Shown here: positions 36,601 through 48,400 of the stretch, one piece after another | How positions within the stretch are numbered: position 1 is the first letter of the stretch | Layout of the letters: the number at the start of each line of letters is the position of its first letter | Source of the DNA: Ditylenchus dipsaci | Taxonomy: Eukaryota; Nematoda; Chromadorea; Rhabditida; Anguinidae | Length of the DNA stretch: 64,000 nucleotides | NCBI GenBank assembly: GCA_004194705.1 | Contig: SADC01000991.1 | Coordinates: 90,544-154,543, forward strand | Reading direction: 5' to 3' | Notes under the pieces: model-generated | What the model was told of the DNA's origin: nothing | The model's database searches: none | What the model saw: only the letters and a program-made list of their open reading frames with translations | Translations under genes and position numbers: made by a program

Positions 36601-38893
36601 ACTCGAAAGCGACTCTGGATGCATGAAAAAACATGCATACCAGGGGGGGGGGTATATTACAGTAGCGCCAAATTATTGCTGTCTGGATTTGTTGTCCTGC
36701 TTTCGCCGAAAGTTCTTGTACTAAATCCTGCTTTTTGAAATCAGAATCCTGCTTTTGCGATTTTCGATCTGCGAACCCTGTATACAGTGATTCTTTTTTT
36801 TTAAATAACAAACCCCGGTTTTTGCTTAGGTCTCCTAAATACTACTTCATGGAAAAAACAGGCATGCTGAACCAGATCAGTAGTGAAAAAAATACGCTAG
36901 ATTTTTTTTGATAAAATACCGTTTTGCTGTCGTTGCACATGATATAAGCCCCGGTTTGAGCCCGGTAGATTGTCCCTTTCCGAATTAATGGAATGTGTTG
37001 AAGAGGAAGTGCTGCGACCACCTAACATCCGTTGTTTGGAGGGCTCCAGCTCCTCAAATTCAAATGATTCATGAAGATAATTTGGGAATTTAAGCTCACT
37101 TGAAATAAAAACTCGGCACGTTGAGGATACATACTCTGGAGAGTATCATAAGATACTCGAGCCAGAGCTCTCGCATCTGGATCAGCATCATTAATCGCTG
37201 CTTTCACCGCCCTATAAAATAGTAATTTCTGTTATGAATACAATATATTAATAATTTGAACTGTGTTATCTCCGGCCAGCTTCTCTCGAGTATATTTGAT
37301 TCCCAGGTGCCTGAAACACAAATAATCTGTCTGCTGTATATCTATATATTCAGGATTTTTTCGCCACAGTTTTTAAATATTTTAGAACAAAAATCGCTTT
37401 TTTGCATTAATTATAATTTTAATTTTAAAACCCAATTTCAAATTATAAATTAGAAACACTGAATTTAAAAATAATCAAAGTCCGAAGCATTATTTCATTG
37501 CTAAAAGTAATGTTTTAAAGGCCTGGGTAAGCTGAAAAGGTACCTACCAGGTCAATTTAGTCTTGCAGCCAAATCTCGTTAATTTCTCAAATCCTTTAAA
37601 TACCCACTTAGGTTTAAAAGTTAGTAAGGACGATTTTCATAGAATTTTTATAACTATCAAAAAATGGGTGAGAGAAATACAAGGTTGCTTGGTACTTGTT
37701 CCTTCGTTTGAATTAGATTACCACGCCTCTTTTAACAAAGGAATTGAATATTTTATGTGTGATTAAGAAAAATACGGGCAACTCTTGGTTACCCGCCATT
37801 CAGGAACGAGATTTGTAGTGGTGGTTAGCCGAGGTGTAAGGTGATAAATTTAATAAAATTTCACTTACTTATTACATCTGTCAAGATACCAATGGTACAC
37901 CTTAAAATATAACTGAAAAAAGTATTTTTATACTACTAATCAAAACCTTCTGACTTCCTTGGATTTGGATGTGACAAACTGTAGAATAATGGCGAGTATT
38001 TTAGGGTGATGAACATACTAAAAGTTTTGCCTGGTTCACTCTCAGTTCACAGTAAAGCTTGAAAAAAACCATTTGTAAAAAAATAACCTTAGCTATATAA
38101 TGATTTGCGTTAAGAGCCGAAGTTGCCATAATTTTAGCCGAATTCTGCACCAAAGTCATAGTCGTTGGAGAACAAGTTCGGCCACTTTCCAGAAGTTGGT
38201 GCCCATTTTTGTGCAAAAATAACTGAAAGCAACAGATTTATTGTCAAAAGCTAATAGTAAAAGCTAAAAGATACGCGATTGTAATGCCTGAAAACCAAAT
38301 CAGTTAGCTATTTAGTTGACTACTACAAAGTTAACTCGTACATGCTTCTCGACACACTTGACTTCTTAAATCTTTGACAGACACACTCAGAGCTGCTCCC
38401 ACTATTTGATAACACTGATTTACAAACTCATGGTTTTCTGCCGCATTCTGCATCATTAAAGACCTCAGGGCTTGCAGCTGAAGGTCAACAAATACATTTT
38501 GAACGCTTTAAACTAATCTTTAAAGAATCTCACAGATTTATTGCGTTTGCTCCAATCATTGTTGGTGTTTTCGAGTATAGCACAATGCTTTTGAAATTCG
38601 GATAATAGTTCTTTGGAACTGGATGAATTTATCTTCAAATGGAAAATTTTAAAATAGAAAGCGTCGATCAGTCTAAAAATTTGGTCGAAAATCTCACTCG
38701 AACATGCTCCACAGCTTCAAATGCTGCCCTGAATTGCTCGTCAGTGATGCTTCCAGCAGACACTGAAATGTGGCACACATATTTTAGATTGCCATGTGTA
38801 AATTTGCCGCTAAGCCTTAGGTCGAAACAACAAACCTGCACTTCCACCCCTCTTTGGAGTATTCATGCCTGCTCGGCTAGAACTTGGATTCAT
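27694..38893 (-). CDS. CLASP: CLASP microtubule plus-end protein
   Basis: CLASPs bind tubulin through TOG domains and suppress microtubule catastrophe at plus ends and kinetochores. The first exon seen (38,836-38,893) starts MNPSSSRAGMNTPKRGG. The next encode SAGSITDEQFRAAFEAVEHV, then a TOG domain (LQALRSLMMQNAAENHEF, VKDLRSQVCREACT, LVQNSAKIMATSALNANHY, NDADPDARALARVSYDTLQ). A Ser/Arg-rich linker follows (STSSSTHSINSERDN), including an SxIP-type EB-binding motif, RSNIPAPA, at about 33,708-33,728. The C-terminal TOG reads NEKEVESALSALSHIIRDG, AITMWNDHFNMIFLSLLQ, then HDCEDASVVRVAEDCGG. The last exons read LPTIVPRMMKCYENSQS, MVRRAAIICLVAV and VYKDRMSKEMSKM, with TAG at 27,694-27,696. The domain TOG1 of long CLASPs was not found; it may be absent or in unread upstream exons. 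The gene is about 11 kb, mostly because of transposons in its introns. At least one single-base frame break (near 38,143) was seen. Confidence 0.88.
28029..28085. mobile_element. CCGTAT-family left end, truncated
   Basis: CCGTGTTTTCTCTAATAGAGAGCCC followed by a second partial phrase TCCAATAGAGTCCCC. No right end was found. It lies in a CLASP intron. Confidence 0.5.
28374..28542. mobile_element. Near-perfect palindromic foldback
   Basis: TTCTAGTATACACCCTTCAC at the left mirrors GTGAGGGTGTATACTAGAA at the right. The inner AGCTTGGGGTACCAAGGCAA mirrors TTGCCTTGGTCCCCCAAGCT. The loop is an A/T run. It is in a CLASP intron. Confidence 0.85.
28640..28850. repeat. Palindrome of GATTGGATACAC repeats
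   Basis: ACGCCTGACGATTGGATACAC at the left is mirrored by GTGTATCCAATCGTCAGGCGT at the right. The 14-base phrase TTGGATACACCGA is repeated about four times on each side. Mirroring is almost exact over about 100 bases per arm. Confidence 0.85.
28855..30785. mobile_element. Foldback with GCCAACG-phrase arms in CLASP intron
   Basis: The left arm (28,855-29,075) iterates AACTCGCCAACGC about 14 times. The right arm (30,583-30,785) has about 12 inverted copies (GCGTTGGCGAGTT). Inside are unrelated sequence and a second nested inverted repeat (29,735-30,520). CLASP exons on both sides (about 27,717-28,000 and 30,890-30,990) show that it lies within one intron. Confidence 0.85.
29735..30520. mobile_element. 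Nested MITE with CAGGGTGTCCC start
   Basis: CAGGGTGTCCCAAAAAAAAA and the CCTTCAAGGGCATCGTA block are mirrored near 30,510 by TACGATGCCCTTGAAGG. Arms of about 300 bases are imperfect mirror images (TTCATTACTGAAAAAAAATT; CCCCGAATTTTCAGTTTTTG). The last bases of the right end are missing. Confidence 0.75.
31290..31815. mobile_element. Foldback filling a CLASP intron
   Basis: ATCTGTAAGAATGGACCA at 31,293 is mirrored by TGGTCCATTCTTACAGAT near 31,797. AGCCCGAACTCTGAGGAGCTC at 31,364 is mirrored near 31,710. The inner region iterates GGAGCAAAAAG-like phrases and contains two GTCGCGCGAC palindromes. The host intron runs from about 31,229 to 31,833. Confidence 0.85.
32190..32590. mobile_element. Foldback with GCGCGCAATTTTCCGGCGCG ends
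   Basis: GCGCCGGAAAATTGCGCGC at 32,199 and its inverse at 32,558. Arms of about 190 bases contain GGTATCTTTTGTGAAAACATG, mirrored as CATGTTTTCACAAAAGATACC. It is in a CLASP intron. Confidence 0.9.
33474..33600. mobile_element. pogo-type element, left end only
   Basis: TA CAGTCAAACCTTGATTTAGTG followed by iterations of GATTAAGTGACCCCT. No inverted right end was found. It is intronic in CLASP. Confidence 0.6.
33830..34031. mobile_element. CCGTAT-family element, right part
   Basis: The ACTGCTCTCAAGCAAGTCACCA block and the ending TTAGAGAAAATACGG before TA match the complete copy at 52,576-52,814. The left end is missing. Confidence 0.65.
34845..35493. mobile_element. Foldback with GTCACAGATTCACTTTTT arms
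   Basis: It starts GGGGCAATACTTTTTTTTG. The left arm iterates TGTCACAGATTCACTTTT about seven times, and the right arm carries the inverse (GTGAATCTGTGACA) ending CAAAAAAAAGTTTTGCCC. The inner mirror centres on CCTTGGGGGACCAAGG. It shares its ends and layout with 39,277-39,815. It is in a CLASP intron. Confidence 0.9.
35824..36780. mobile_element. Non-autonomous hAT element holding two further elements
   Basis: CAGGGTTCGCAGATG at the left and ATCTGCGAACCCTG at the right are flanked by the 8-bp duplication TATACAGT (35,816-35,823 and 36,781-36,788). Inside each end CCTGCTTTT(A/T)GCAGG-like phrases are iterated. A poly-C element (36,148-36,672) and, inside that, a hairpin core are nested within. 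It is in a CLASP intron. Confidence 0.9.
36148..36672. mobile_element. Poly-C terminal element with hairpin core
   Basis: The left end iterates CTACTGTCATATACCCCCCC three times. The right end is GGGGGGGGGTATATTACAGTAGCGCC. Between them lie the GGGATTATGGGCTGTATTGGG arm block and a hairpin core (about 36,400-36,645) whose right end is cut by the G run. Confidence 0.75.
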
Positions 38894-39276
38894 ATTGTTT
38901 TTAGTCTAAAATGTGCAAAAAGAGTTATTTTTCGAGTAAAAAAATCCCTAAGGACAAATTAAAGGATTTCGAATGAAGGGTGGAATGAATTGAAAGCATT
39001 ATAGAGGGAGTATTTTCACAGGCAATTCTTCTTGGCATTGGCGCCAACTCAAACAGAGTAAATAGAGCTGCGATTGCATGAATTTTTTCCAGCACTATTA
39101 TTATGAGTGGAATTTAATTTTAGCCGCAGATTTGTTGATTTATGTTGTATTCATTCACTATTACCATATTAGTTGCTCTAGGGCCTGAAACAAGCAGAAA
39201 ACAAGAAAAAAAATTTCATTTCTTGGTCTCCAAGACAAAAGGAAAAAATTCTGGTCAAAAAAATTTTCTTTAAAAA
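38894..39276. other. Region upstream of the first CLASP exon seen
   Basis: On the minus strand, 38,980-39,070 is weakly open (FELAPMPRRIACENT), but I cannot tie it to CLASP. Otherwise I see nothing. It could contain the CLASP promoter or missing N-terminal exons. Confidence 0.3.
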
Positions 39277-39815
39277 GTGGGGCAAAACTTTTTTGACCCA
39301 GATTCACTTTATTTTGACCCACATTCACTTTTTTCTGTCCCAGATTCACTTTTTACTGTCCCAGATTCACTTTTTTTCGTCCCAGATTTCCTCATTTCTG
39401 TGCGAGATTTAGCTAAAACCACAGGGGGGCCAAGTACTTACAAAATTGGTCAAAATTTTTTCTCTCATAACAGCCTGTAAGTTTTTTTATAACGTTTCTA
39501 CCATGTTTTGAGCATTTTTCCCGCAAAAATTTTTGCCTTGGAAGACCAAAGTCACATTTCAGGCTCCTGAAAATTTTGGCTACCTTGGTCCCAGAGAGTA
39601 TTTTTTTTCACACACTGGTCCCCCAAGGCAAAAATTTTTGCGGAAATTTTTTTTGGCAAAAATGCTCAAAAAATGGTAGAAACGTTATAGAAAAACTTAC
39701 AGGATGTTATGAGAGAATTTTTTTGACTAATTTTGTAAGTACTTGGTCCGCCCTTTGGTTAAAGCTAAAACTGGGTCAAAATAAAGTGAATCTGGGACAA
39801 AAAAGTATTGCCATA
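39277..39815. mobile_element. Foldback, second full copy of the CAGATTCAC family
   Basis: It starts GGGGCAAAACTTTTTTG, iterates GTCCCAGATTCACTTTTT-like phrases, and has the mirrored centre with CCTTGGAAGACC ... CCCCAAGGC. The right end is shorter, with two inverted phrases before AAAAAGTATTGCC. Confidence 0.85.
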
Positions 39816-39957
39816 AAAAGTGTCGCACAAGCCCTAAAAACATATTTTCTGCTTGTTTCAGACCCTAGAAATCAGACCCCTTTCTGATGGGAATGAAAAT
39901 TTGGAAAAAGTAAATTTTGGCTGTCTTTGAAGAAAAAGTCATTTTATACAGTGCTTA

Positions 39958-40130
39958 AGGGACCATTCTTGTTGATGCAAATGAAAATTTGGCAAATTCA
40001 AATGCGCGCGGGACGCTTCTCTTTCGTCTCGCACTCTACTCTTTGGAGTTATTTCGAGCGACACCAAAGAGTAGAGTGCGAGACGAAAGAGAATTGTCCC
40101 GTGCGCATTTGAATTTGTCAAATTCTAATT
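39958..40130. repeat. Palindrome with CGTCTCGCACTCTACTC arms
   Basis: CTTTCGTCTCGCACTCTACT near 40,020 is mirrored by AGTAGAGTGCGAGACGAAAG near 40,070, with AAATGCGC on the outside. A CTCATCCCTG sequence near 40,172 resembles the terminus of the hAT element at 59,289 but has no clear partner. Confidence 0.75.
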
Positions 40131-40340
40131 GGGGTCCCGAAAAAATTAAAATCTTTTAAAAATCTACAATTCTCATCCCTGATTTTGAGGCCAAAGTTAA
40201 GCATCACCCATTACGATTATCAATTGCTGCAGGATGCTTCCAAGTTTTTTGCAAGCTTAGTTTTTCCGTAGAGCTCTTTATTTTTAAAAACGTAACGGGA
40301 ATGTACATAAACAACTAAAAACAACAAGCAATAACTATGC

Positions 40341-43300
40341 TCAGCAAGTGAATCTGTAGACTTTGACGATATGAGTTGAACTGCAAGCAGCAAATTCGAC
40401 GGCATGACCACTGTTGTGTTCTTCTTTTTCTTGAGATTTTATTGTGACTGGTCGAAAACTAAACAACAAAAATTTTGGCCATTCTGGCATGTGCGTTTTA
40501 ACATTAATGCTTACTGTATCCTACTAACATTGCCACAAAAAGCTTCATTTTGGTTCATTTCTCTAATCACGTGAAATCCAGATGTAGAAGAAATGTTATC
40601 AGAGTTCCATTTCAGCAGAACAATTTGTCCATTGTCCAGTCCAGCAGCCAAGAAATAAAGACTGCAAGTAGTTGTCATAAACCAATTGCATAAATTGATT
40701 TTCACAAACTTACTCCTCATTGAGTAACTGTGTCGCAAAGTCAACAGCAGTTACAGAGTCAGATGCAGTATAAGTGTCAGTTTTGGTAGTGGCCCCTTTT
40801 CATCGACCCTCCAAACATTTAATATTTTATCTCTGGATGCGGTTGCAAAATAGCTAGAATCATGAGACCATGCGGCTGTCTAAATAGTTAACTGTAATCA
40901 TGTTCAAACAAGGAAAAACCATATTCAGTATGTTTGCGATAAAAAGCAATCTGACTGAAAAAAATTGCACACCAACCCAAATGATTCTAGAATGTCCACT
41001 TGTGCGTTTGTCTCCACTGCTGACAATTACAAAATCATTCTCTGAGTCTAAAAATAACATGACTACCAAAGTAATACAATACAGTTATTTCACCAGTAGT
41101 TTGGCCAAACAAATTCCATGTACGATCTCTTGAAACTAAAAACAAAAATATGAGTTTTAATCAACCCAACCTACACTTACCACTTAGCAAGTACTGATCA
41201 TTTGGAGAGAAGCACATTTGGGTGATTGTCAATTGATGGGCCGAAAGTATGCTTTTCCTCTGCCAATCTACTGTACTCCTTAAATACATTGAATAATTTT
41301 CATCTTCATAAAAATACAGAAAATGATTTACCAAATCATTATTGTGGCGTGTTCAGCATGACTAGCCTGAATGAGCACCATAAAATTTTAAATGGTTGAT
41401 TAATTTAAAAAGTTTGCGACTTTGCATCCAGTTGCCAACAAAGTGCCTTTGTGATTCGCAGATACTGCAAACACTTCAAATCTGCAACAAAATTTGAGTT
41501 CAAATAATTCGATTTACAAAAAATCCAATTAAATTACCCATGGCCATACAGTTTGTGGATCTCCCTTTAAATTTACAAAATTAAAAATATTTCTGAAAAA
41601 GTCAGAAGAAATAATCACGGAAACAATGTGCTTGTAGACAGTTGCTCATCCGTCGGAGCGACTAAAATTGGAAATGATTCCAATTTATTTGCATACTTGA
41701 TAGTAAATAAATTTACCAGTAAACACACATTTCTTTTCTAAACTTTCTGAGCAATTGTCTTGACCATCCGAGCGGTGATGGCTTTGTTTGACAACCCTCA
41801 AATGAGCAGTCAAATATACAAAATATTTTACAAGACTATTTTAAAAACTAGACTACCTAGCTCAGGTTGTGAGGCAGCATAAACAGAGTTGCAATCATTC
41901 CACTAAATATTGTATATAGAAGCTAATTTTCTCAGCCATTTGCCAAAATGTCACCATTTCCACCGAAACGCCACACAATTGCCTCATTGTTTCAACAAAA
42001 GAAAAAGTAGTTTGGAAAACACGGAATATTTTTTCCTCTCCTCCCGAGACAAAAAAATTGCTAAAATCAAAACGAAATTATAAAATCTTTCCTAAAAAAA
42101 ATCAAATCACCTTGAAACAGATGCCAAGCAATTCAAAGAGTGTCCGTGTAGCTGTGGTCTTGCTACTTCAACGAAATCTTGGCTCTAGAATATGAAATAA
42201 AATGTATGTTTAGGCAAATAGCTGGCCATTTTGAATTCGGCCACATAGCCGTTAAATGACCAAATCCATTTCCGAAATAAAAAAATCTGCCGAAATCACT
42301 AAAAATACGTTTGAGCTGGCCAGCCATTTCAAATTTCGGTCATATTTGGCAATGATCCCACCCGAAAGAGCAATAAATTTCGCAAATTAAATCCATTTTC
42401 TGGCAGATTTTTAACGAATATAAAATACCTCTTTCAGCTGAGAAAAAATCCTCGTGGTCTTATCTAAATTAATTACATGTCCTATTCTTTTTATTGTAAC
42501 CAAGAAGAAAGGTCTCACCCAGTGAACAAGTGACCAAATAACTTCCACTTTTCTCCCAATCCAAATCAGTGACACTCCCAAAATGACCACCAATTGTAAA
42601 CTCTACTTGGGATGCCTTCAAAAATTAAGAATAGAAAACTTCAAAAAAATAAAAAATATCACCCACTTCTTCTTCAACTTGCCACATTAGTAAAGCACCA
42701 AAGAAAGAGTGATACAACACTTTAGATCCATCTGGTGAGAATATAGCATCATAGAAGCCAACTGCTTCACCACCAACCTCGCCTATCCTCTTAGCTGGCA
42801 CCCAAATACTGTCTTGGTGTTGACTGGATGGCTCCCAAATCACCACATTTTTGTCCATTGAGGAGGAGACCAGTTGGAGGACCTGGGGTGCCACCTAATG
42901 GAGTGCACATTTGCATCATGACCCACCAGAACCGAGTCAAGCTTGACTTCAAAAGAAATGTTCACTGTGATGTCTAGAAGTGAATAAGTTCGAAAAGTAA
43001 AATTCAGGATAAACAGTACCTTTATTAAAGGAACTGGTTATTTTTAGGAGCAAAGGCTTAAGTTTCAACTCGCCGTCATCAATCTGCTCGGTTGGATCAG
43101 TTGTAGATGTGGAGACCAGACTCCATATTCTTATCAAGGTGTCGGAAGATGTTGCCAGATAAATACGACAGCTTTCATCAGCTGATTCCAAAGTACCTAA
43201 TAACCAAAACTTTTTTTGTTGTATAAAAATACAGAGTGAATCGTTTTTTTGGACTGATTCGTTTTGATTCTGAATACCGTATTTACTCTAATAACAGCCT

Positions 43301-44765
43301 CATATCACAGTAGATTTTTTGGTTTCTAATATTTCAGGAAATTGTACAATTCTAGTCACAGAATGATTTTGTCCAAAAAAGCTGCTACACCCTAGATAAT
43401 TTTTTAATTAAGAACTTACTTCGAAAAGCAACATCTCTTATCCAACCACTGTGTGCTTGTATTAAGGAAACTCCTTTTACAAAATCACTACTGCAGCACT
43501 AAAAAGTAACAAAATTATAAAATTTTAAAGTGGCTCTATGAACACATTTTTGTATCGCAACTATTTTCCGAGCATTTGAATTATATTCCGACACAAATTT
43601 GGAGTATAGATACAAAAATTTCGCCAGAAAATTATTCGACGAAATGATAAAATTTTAAATTTGCGCCTATTCTATTCACGAAAAAATCTAGGTTTTCCAT
43701 GTGGTCTTTGTCTAGTGGAGGTTCGGTTCAAGTGAGGGCTAGAGTATAGTTGAATTTACCGTATTTCCTCTAATAGGGCGGCCCCCTCAACTTCGAGAAC
43801 CTATATCTAAGTCCAGTGGAAAAATTTTGCGAAGCTGTTTTTGCAATTTATTAACTCACACGGGCTCTACCGATTGCACTTTTTAAATTTCAGTTGAGCA
43901 CTCAAAAAGCTCGAGATCAAATACCAAATTTTCCGATTTTCGGGCATCCGAAAAATAAGGCGACCGGCCGCCTTATAAAAAAAAATACGGTAGCCCTATT
44001 TTCCGAAACAAAATTCTTTTCGTTCTCACCTTGTCTGTAAAATATAGTTCCACATATCCATTAGACAGTCCAACAGCCAGAAGGAGTACTTTTGGAGCGC
44101 AGAGCAAATCATAACTTAGCACTAGTGAACTACCGAAACGGATTGGCTGCAAAGGAATTTCACCTTCTTGAAACGTCGGGAAATTAAAATGAATGGAATC
44201 GCAATGAGCAGAAAGCAAAATTCCGTCGAGAGTGTTCGCATCCCAGAAATAACCCCTGGCTAGAGTTACAGGCAATGAATCTGCCAGCTTTTCGTCTAAA
44301 ACAATTTACATCACTGTGAAACATTAAACCAAAATCTACATTTTGTGATCAGAGAAATGCGAGGAGACGAATTTTGGTCAAGTTTCCATAAACACAATTC
44401 ACCATTAGAAGAGCCAGTGACCAACAGGCCTGTGCCTAAAATTAAAAACAGCACACATTTTGAGGATCGACTAAAAATCATACCGTTAAGAGTTTTATCC
44501 TTCTTTGGCTCAGTTACAAACTTTAAACTAGTTATTTCAGCAGAATGGGATGCAGCTGTTTCCAAAATTTTGTAACGCCCAGTATTCTGGAAAAAAAAGT
44601 TTTGAAAATTTTTGAGTAATACAATTGATTGAACCTTATCTTAGCAATAAGACCAATGTCTAAAGAAATGGCAAAGCAAATAAAGTCAGTGTTAGAGCAC
44701 CAATCCAACACGTTTGGTCTGCAAGCACACCCTGCTGCTGTGAAAATGCTATCCAGTTGCTCCAT
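40341..44765 (-). CDS. ELP2: Elongator complex subunit 2, WD40 protein
   Basis: ELP2 is the WD40 scaffold of Elongator, which modifies wobble uridines of tRNAs. Translation starts [18 protein letters not shown] at 44,763-44,765. WD repeats follow: [64 protein letters not shown]. The strongest match is the middle block [13 protein letters not shown] then [20 protein letters not shown] and [11 protein letters not shown] (42,680-42,890), a signature of ELP2. The C terminus reads [20 protein letters not shown], with TGA at 40,341-40,343, like the end of animal ELP2. About 15-20 small exons are expected; I did not resolve them all. A CCGTAT MITE sits in one intron. The gene is divergent from eIF3a. 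Confidence 0.92.
43279..43400. mobile_element. CCGTAT-family left end, possible
   Basis: CCGTATTTACTCTAATAACAGCC matches the family start. No right end was seen before the next ELP2 exon near 43,430. Confidence 0.45.
43759..43990. mobile_element. CCGTAT-family MITE in ELP2 intron
   Basis: Complete copy flanked by TA: CCGTATTTCCTCTAATAGGGCGG at the left, CGCCTTATAAAAAAAAATACGG at the right. The interior ACCTATATCTAAGTCCAG and TTCAGTTGAGCACTC blocks match the copy at 2,287-2,530. Confidence 0.85.
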
Positions 44766-45454
44766 ATTCAAACAACTAAAATTAAGAACAAATTTTTTAA
44801 AAGTTCTGATTGGTGGATATGAGCTTAGGTACTTTTGGCCTCTTTTTCCACTTGTTTGGATTCGCGCCTTTTTTGATTTGATTTATTTTTGGCTGTTCAG
44901 CGCATTTTTTCTCTTACTTTTACTTGGGCGAAGCCTTAGGCGCAGAGTTGGCCAGCGCATGTCAGGACTGGCTTAAATGAGCGGCCCAAACAGCAAAAAA
45001 TTCAAATTAATAAAAGACGCAAATTCTAAAAAGTGGAAACAAGGGGCCGAAAGGCTACACCCGTGGCTATCACAAAATATATTTTTTCTTTGTTGCACTC
45101 GGTGGTGATAAGATACTTATAGTTGATCTAATCTCCTATTAAATTTTGAAAATTATCTGTAGGAAAATTTCTTCGCCTTATAAATAAAACTTTCCTTTAA
45201 TTTTGGAATTTCTTATAATAATGTTTGAATTTCCGCCTTTTTAAAGCGGGGGAATGAAAATTGTGCAAGTGTACGGTGCTTTGGCTGGTGTAATGAAATT
45301 TATTCCATTTGTTCGGAGATGGGCGTTTGGGATCCTTTTTGGATGTAGTTCACTTTGCTGTTGTGTTGACAATTGAGACCCAGATAATTTCCACCCAAAA
45401 TTTGTTTTTAGCAACCCATACTTTTGAACACCAAGCAAGTTGAAAATTTTCATA
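44766..45454. promoter_or_regulatory. Shared divergent promoter region of ELP2 and eIF3a
   Basis: These 689 bases separate the two start codons, which point away from each other. I see no inverted repeat or transposon end here, in contrast to nearly every other non-coding stretch. No specific promoter motif was identified. Confidence 0.5.
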
Positions 45455-48400
45455 ATGCGCACTAACCATTTTCAAAAACCTGAAGCCGCCCTGCAAAGGG
45501 TATTGTGTTTGACTTAATAACTTAAAAAGTTTCGAATGGTAAAAAATTTCAGGCACAAGAGTTCATATCTGTGGGCAAAGAGCAAGATGCTCTTAACTCT
45601 CTTCATGACATGATCAAAGTAACTTTCTAAATCCAAATCGCAATTACCGTATTTGCAATATAGAAGCCCCGTCGCTATATATTTGACTATTATTTCAAAA
45701 CTGAGGCCATTTTTAATAGAATATTGTAAGATTTTTTAAAGGACCATGAAACACTATTGACAAAATTAGGCGTACCTTTTTGCAGCTTATTTTCTTCTTT
45801 TTGCCATTGAAGAAAAGCTTTCGTAAAAATTCGCACGACAAAATCAGGATGGTGCCGCGCGAATTCAAACTTTGCAAATTGTTGTACTTATCAAGTTTCA
45901 TGGTCTTTTAAAAGATATTTAAGAAGTAGAAAGCCCAGGTGCTTCAATTAGAAAAAATACTGTATTTTAACAATAAGATGACCTAAGAATGAATAAAACT
46001 TGTAAAACAGACATAATTAAGGATCGTCGTCATAAACAATGGTCGCAAACTCACGAGCTGATCATGTTGAAATATGTGGAGTTGTGTGTCAACCTGAAGA
46101 ACTCGAGTCTGGCTAAAGATGGTCTTTACCAATACAAAATTCAGACCCAGCAGGTATTATAAAAGGATCAAATTGAATTTTTGCCCGTAAAGTCTGAATT
46201 ATTGCCCCTTTTAGATAATTTCTTGCCGCTTTTTCAAATTTCAAATAAAAAACTGAAATCTTGACCTTTTTTTTTCTTAAATGTTGTCCCTTTTTAAGCA
46301 AAAATCGGGTAAATTTCTCCGACTTGGCGCCTTCGATGAAAAATCGGAGGAATTTACCCGATTTTGATTAAAAAGGGGCAAAATTTCAGAAAAAGGGGCA
46401 AGGTTTCACTTTTTTTACTTGAAATTTGAAAAAGGGACAAGAAATAATTAAAAAGGGGCGAGGATTCAGACTTTAGGGCAACAATTCAGTTACATTCATT
46501 ATAAAAATAGCATGCCGGCAATAAGCAATATTTTTAAGGTAGCACTCAAGTCTCTCGAAGTTGTTTTAGAGAAGTACTTGCGTTGGTAATTTTTAAGCTC
46601 ATTACGAAATTCATTCAAACTTTATAATCTATAGGCTGAGCAAAAAACCAATGAGGCTCAAAAGTCTTCTATTGAGAAGGTGGAGGAGATTGATGATTTG
46701 GATGCCGCAATTGACGCCCCAGAAAAGTGGGCTTTTTTGCTACCTTATTGAACTATTGAAGAAAATTTTCTTATTTGTAGCATGATGTTGCGCTGTGTGT
46801 CTGGCGCTGCTCAGCAGGACAGAATGGACAGAACTGTTCTCAGTCCATGGTAATCAAAACTTAACCTCTTTATTACCTATTTGAAAAAAATTGTCTAGGC
46901 TTCGCTTTCTGTGGGACTCTTACCGGAACAGTCTTGACTTGTTGAGGTATACTGAATTAATAGCCATCTCACAACCTTTGAAAATGCCCAAGAAGGTGCA
47001 TTTTGAGCTTAAAGCAAACTTTTGCGGGAAATCAAAAACCTTAAAAACTTTAAAAACAGTGTAAAGTCTGATATTTTTTAACCTATATCCAAAAAATTTG
47101 CATACAAATTGAAAACCCGAAGTTGTTCATGGGTAGAGCTCGTGACCTCAAGAAAAATAACCATTTGCCTTGTAAAATACATGTGTTGAAAAGCTTTACG
47201 CACGTCCAAAAATCCAGAATGCACTTTTTCGGGAAATTTGAACAGCCTTGTATTGAAAATGGCCATATTAATTCTTTTTTTAGAAATAACTGCTATGTAG
47301 AGCAACTGTATCATCACATTGCTCGACAATCTTTTGCTTTTGTGCCAAATATCAGCGCCGAAATGAGTTCAGAAAGCTGTGGTATGTTTCTGGCTGAAAG
47401 TGCAAAAGGAAATATACCAATAATTTAATTTAGTGAAACACTTCGCCTCCATCTCAGCCAAATCCAGAAGTCACAAGCCATGGGTCACACGTAATATTCT
47501 TTGAAGAAAGCATAAAAATCTTTTGAAGTAGAACCTTTTTTATTTCTAGAGTCAAGCTTACCAACTTAGAGTCACTGGCACTTATGCAGGAAACGAGACT
47601 AATCCAGCTGGACACTGCCATCCAGATGGAGGTGTGTTTGTTATGAGATATTAATTTTGTTAAATTTTTTAAAACCTTATGGCTTTAAGTTGTGGCAAGA
47701 AGCTTACCGAAGCGCTGAGGATTTGCACAACATGATGTTGTTGAGCAAAGACAAGGACAAGAAAATTGTCAAGCCATCCAGCTACGTCAACTACTACGAT
47801 AAAGTGGCTTTATTTTTAATTTTCACATTTTTTACCTTCGAGAAATATTTAAGTTAGCCCTGGTGTTTTGGAAGGAGGCAACACTCTGTTTCACGCAGCT
47901 TCTCTGCTCCAGAAATTTAGCATCTACAAGGATATGAAAAAGTCTTTTACGGATGAGGAGGCGATGGACCAGTCTACCAGAGTGCTCTTGGCCACACTTA
48001 GCATCCCTGATGGTGCGGACAGTCCTACAATTTTAACCAAACATTTGGATATTGAGGACCAGCATCAAAGCAATATTCGGTAAAAAAGTTAAAGTAATTT
48101 TGCTTTTACAGTCAACTCTACATACAGCGTAAACTCTGCACAATTCCCCGCTTGAATTTTGTGCTTTACATTTATTTATTTAAAGATTTTAATTTTTTCA
48201 CTAAATTTTGAAAAATAAATCAAAAAGTGAAAAATATGCGGTTTGATTTGCCTTTTAAAATTTACTTGGAAAAAATAAATCTTAGAGTACAACGAAGTAT
48301 TGACGTTATGTACCTTTGTCCAATTCTGGAAAAAAGGTTAAAGGCCAAGTCATAACCAGTGGTGGGTCCGCCCCGCCCCGGCCGCCCAAATGCGCCCCGC

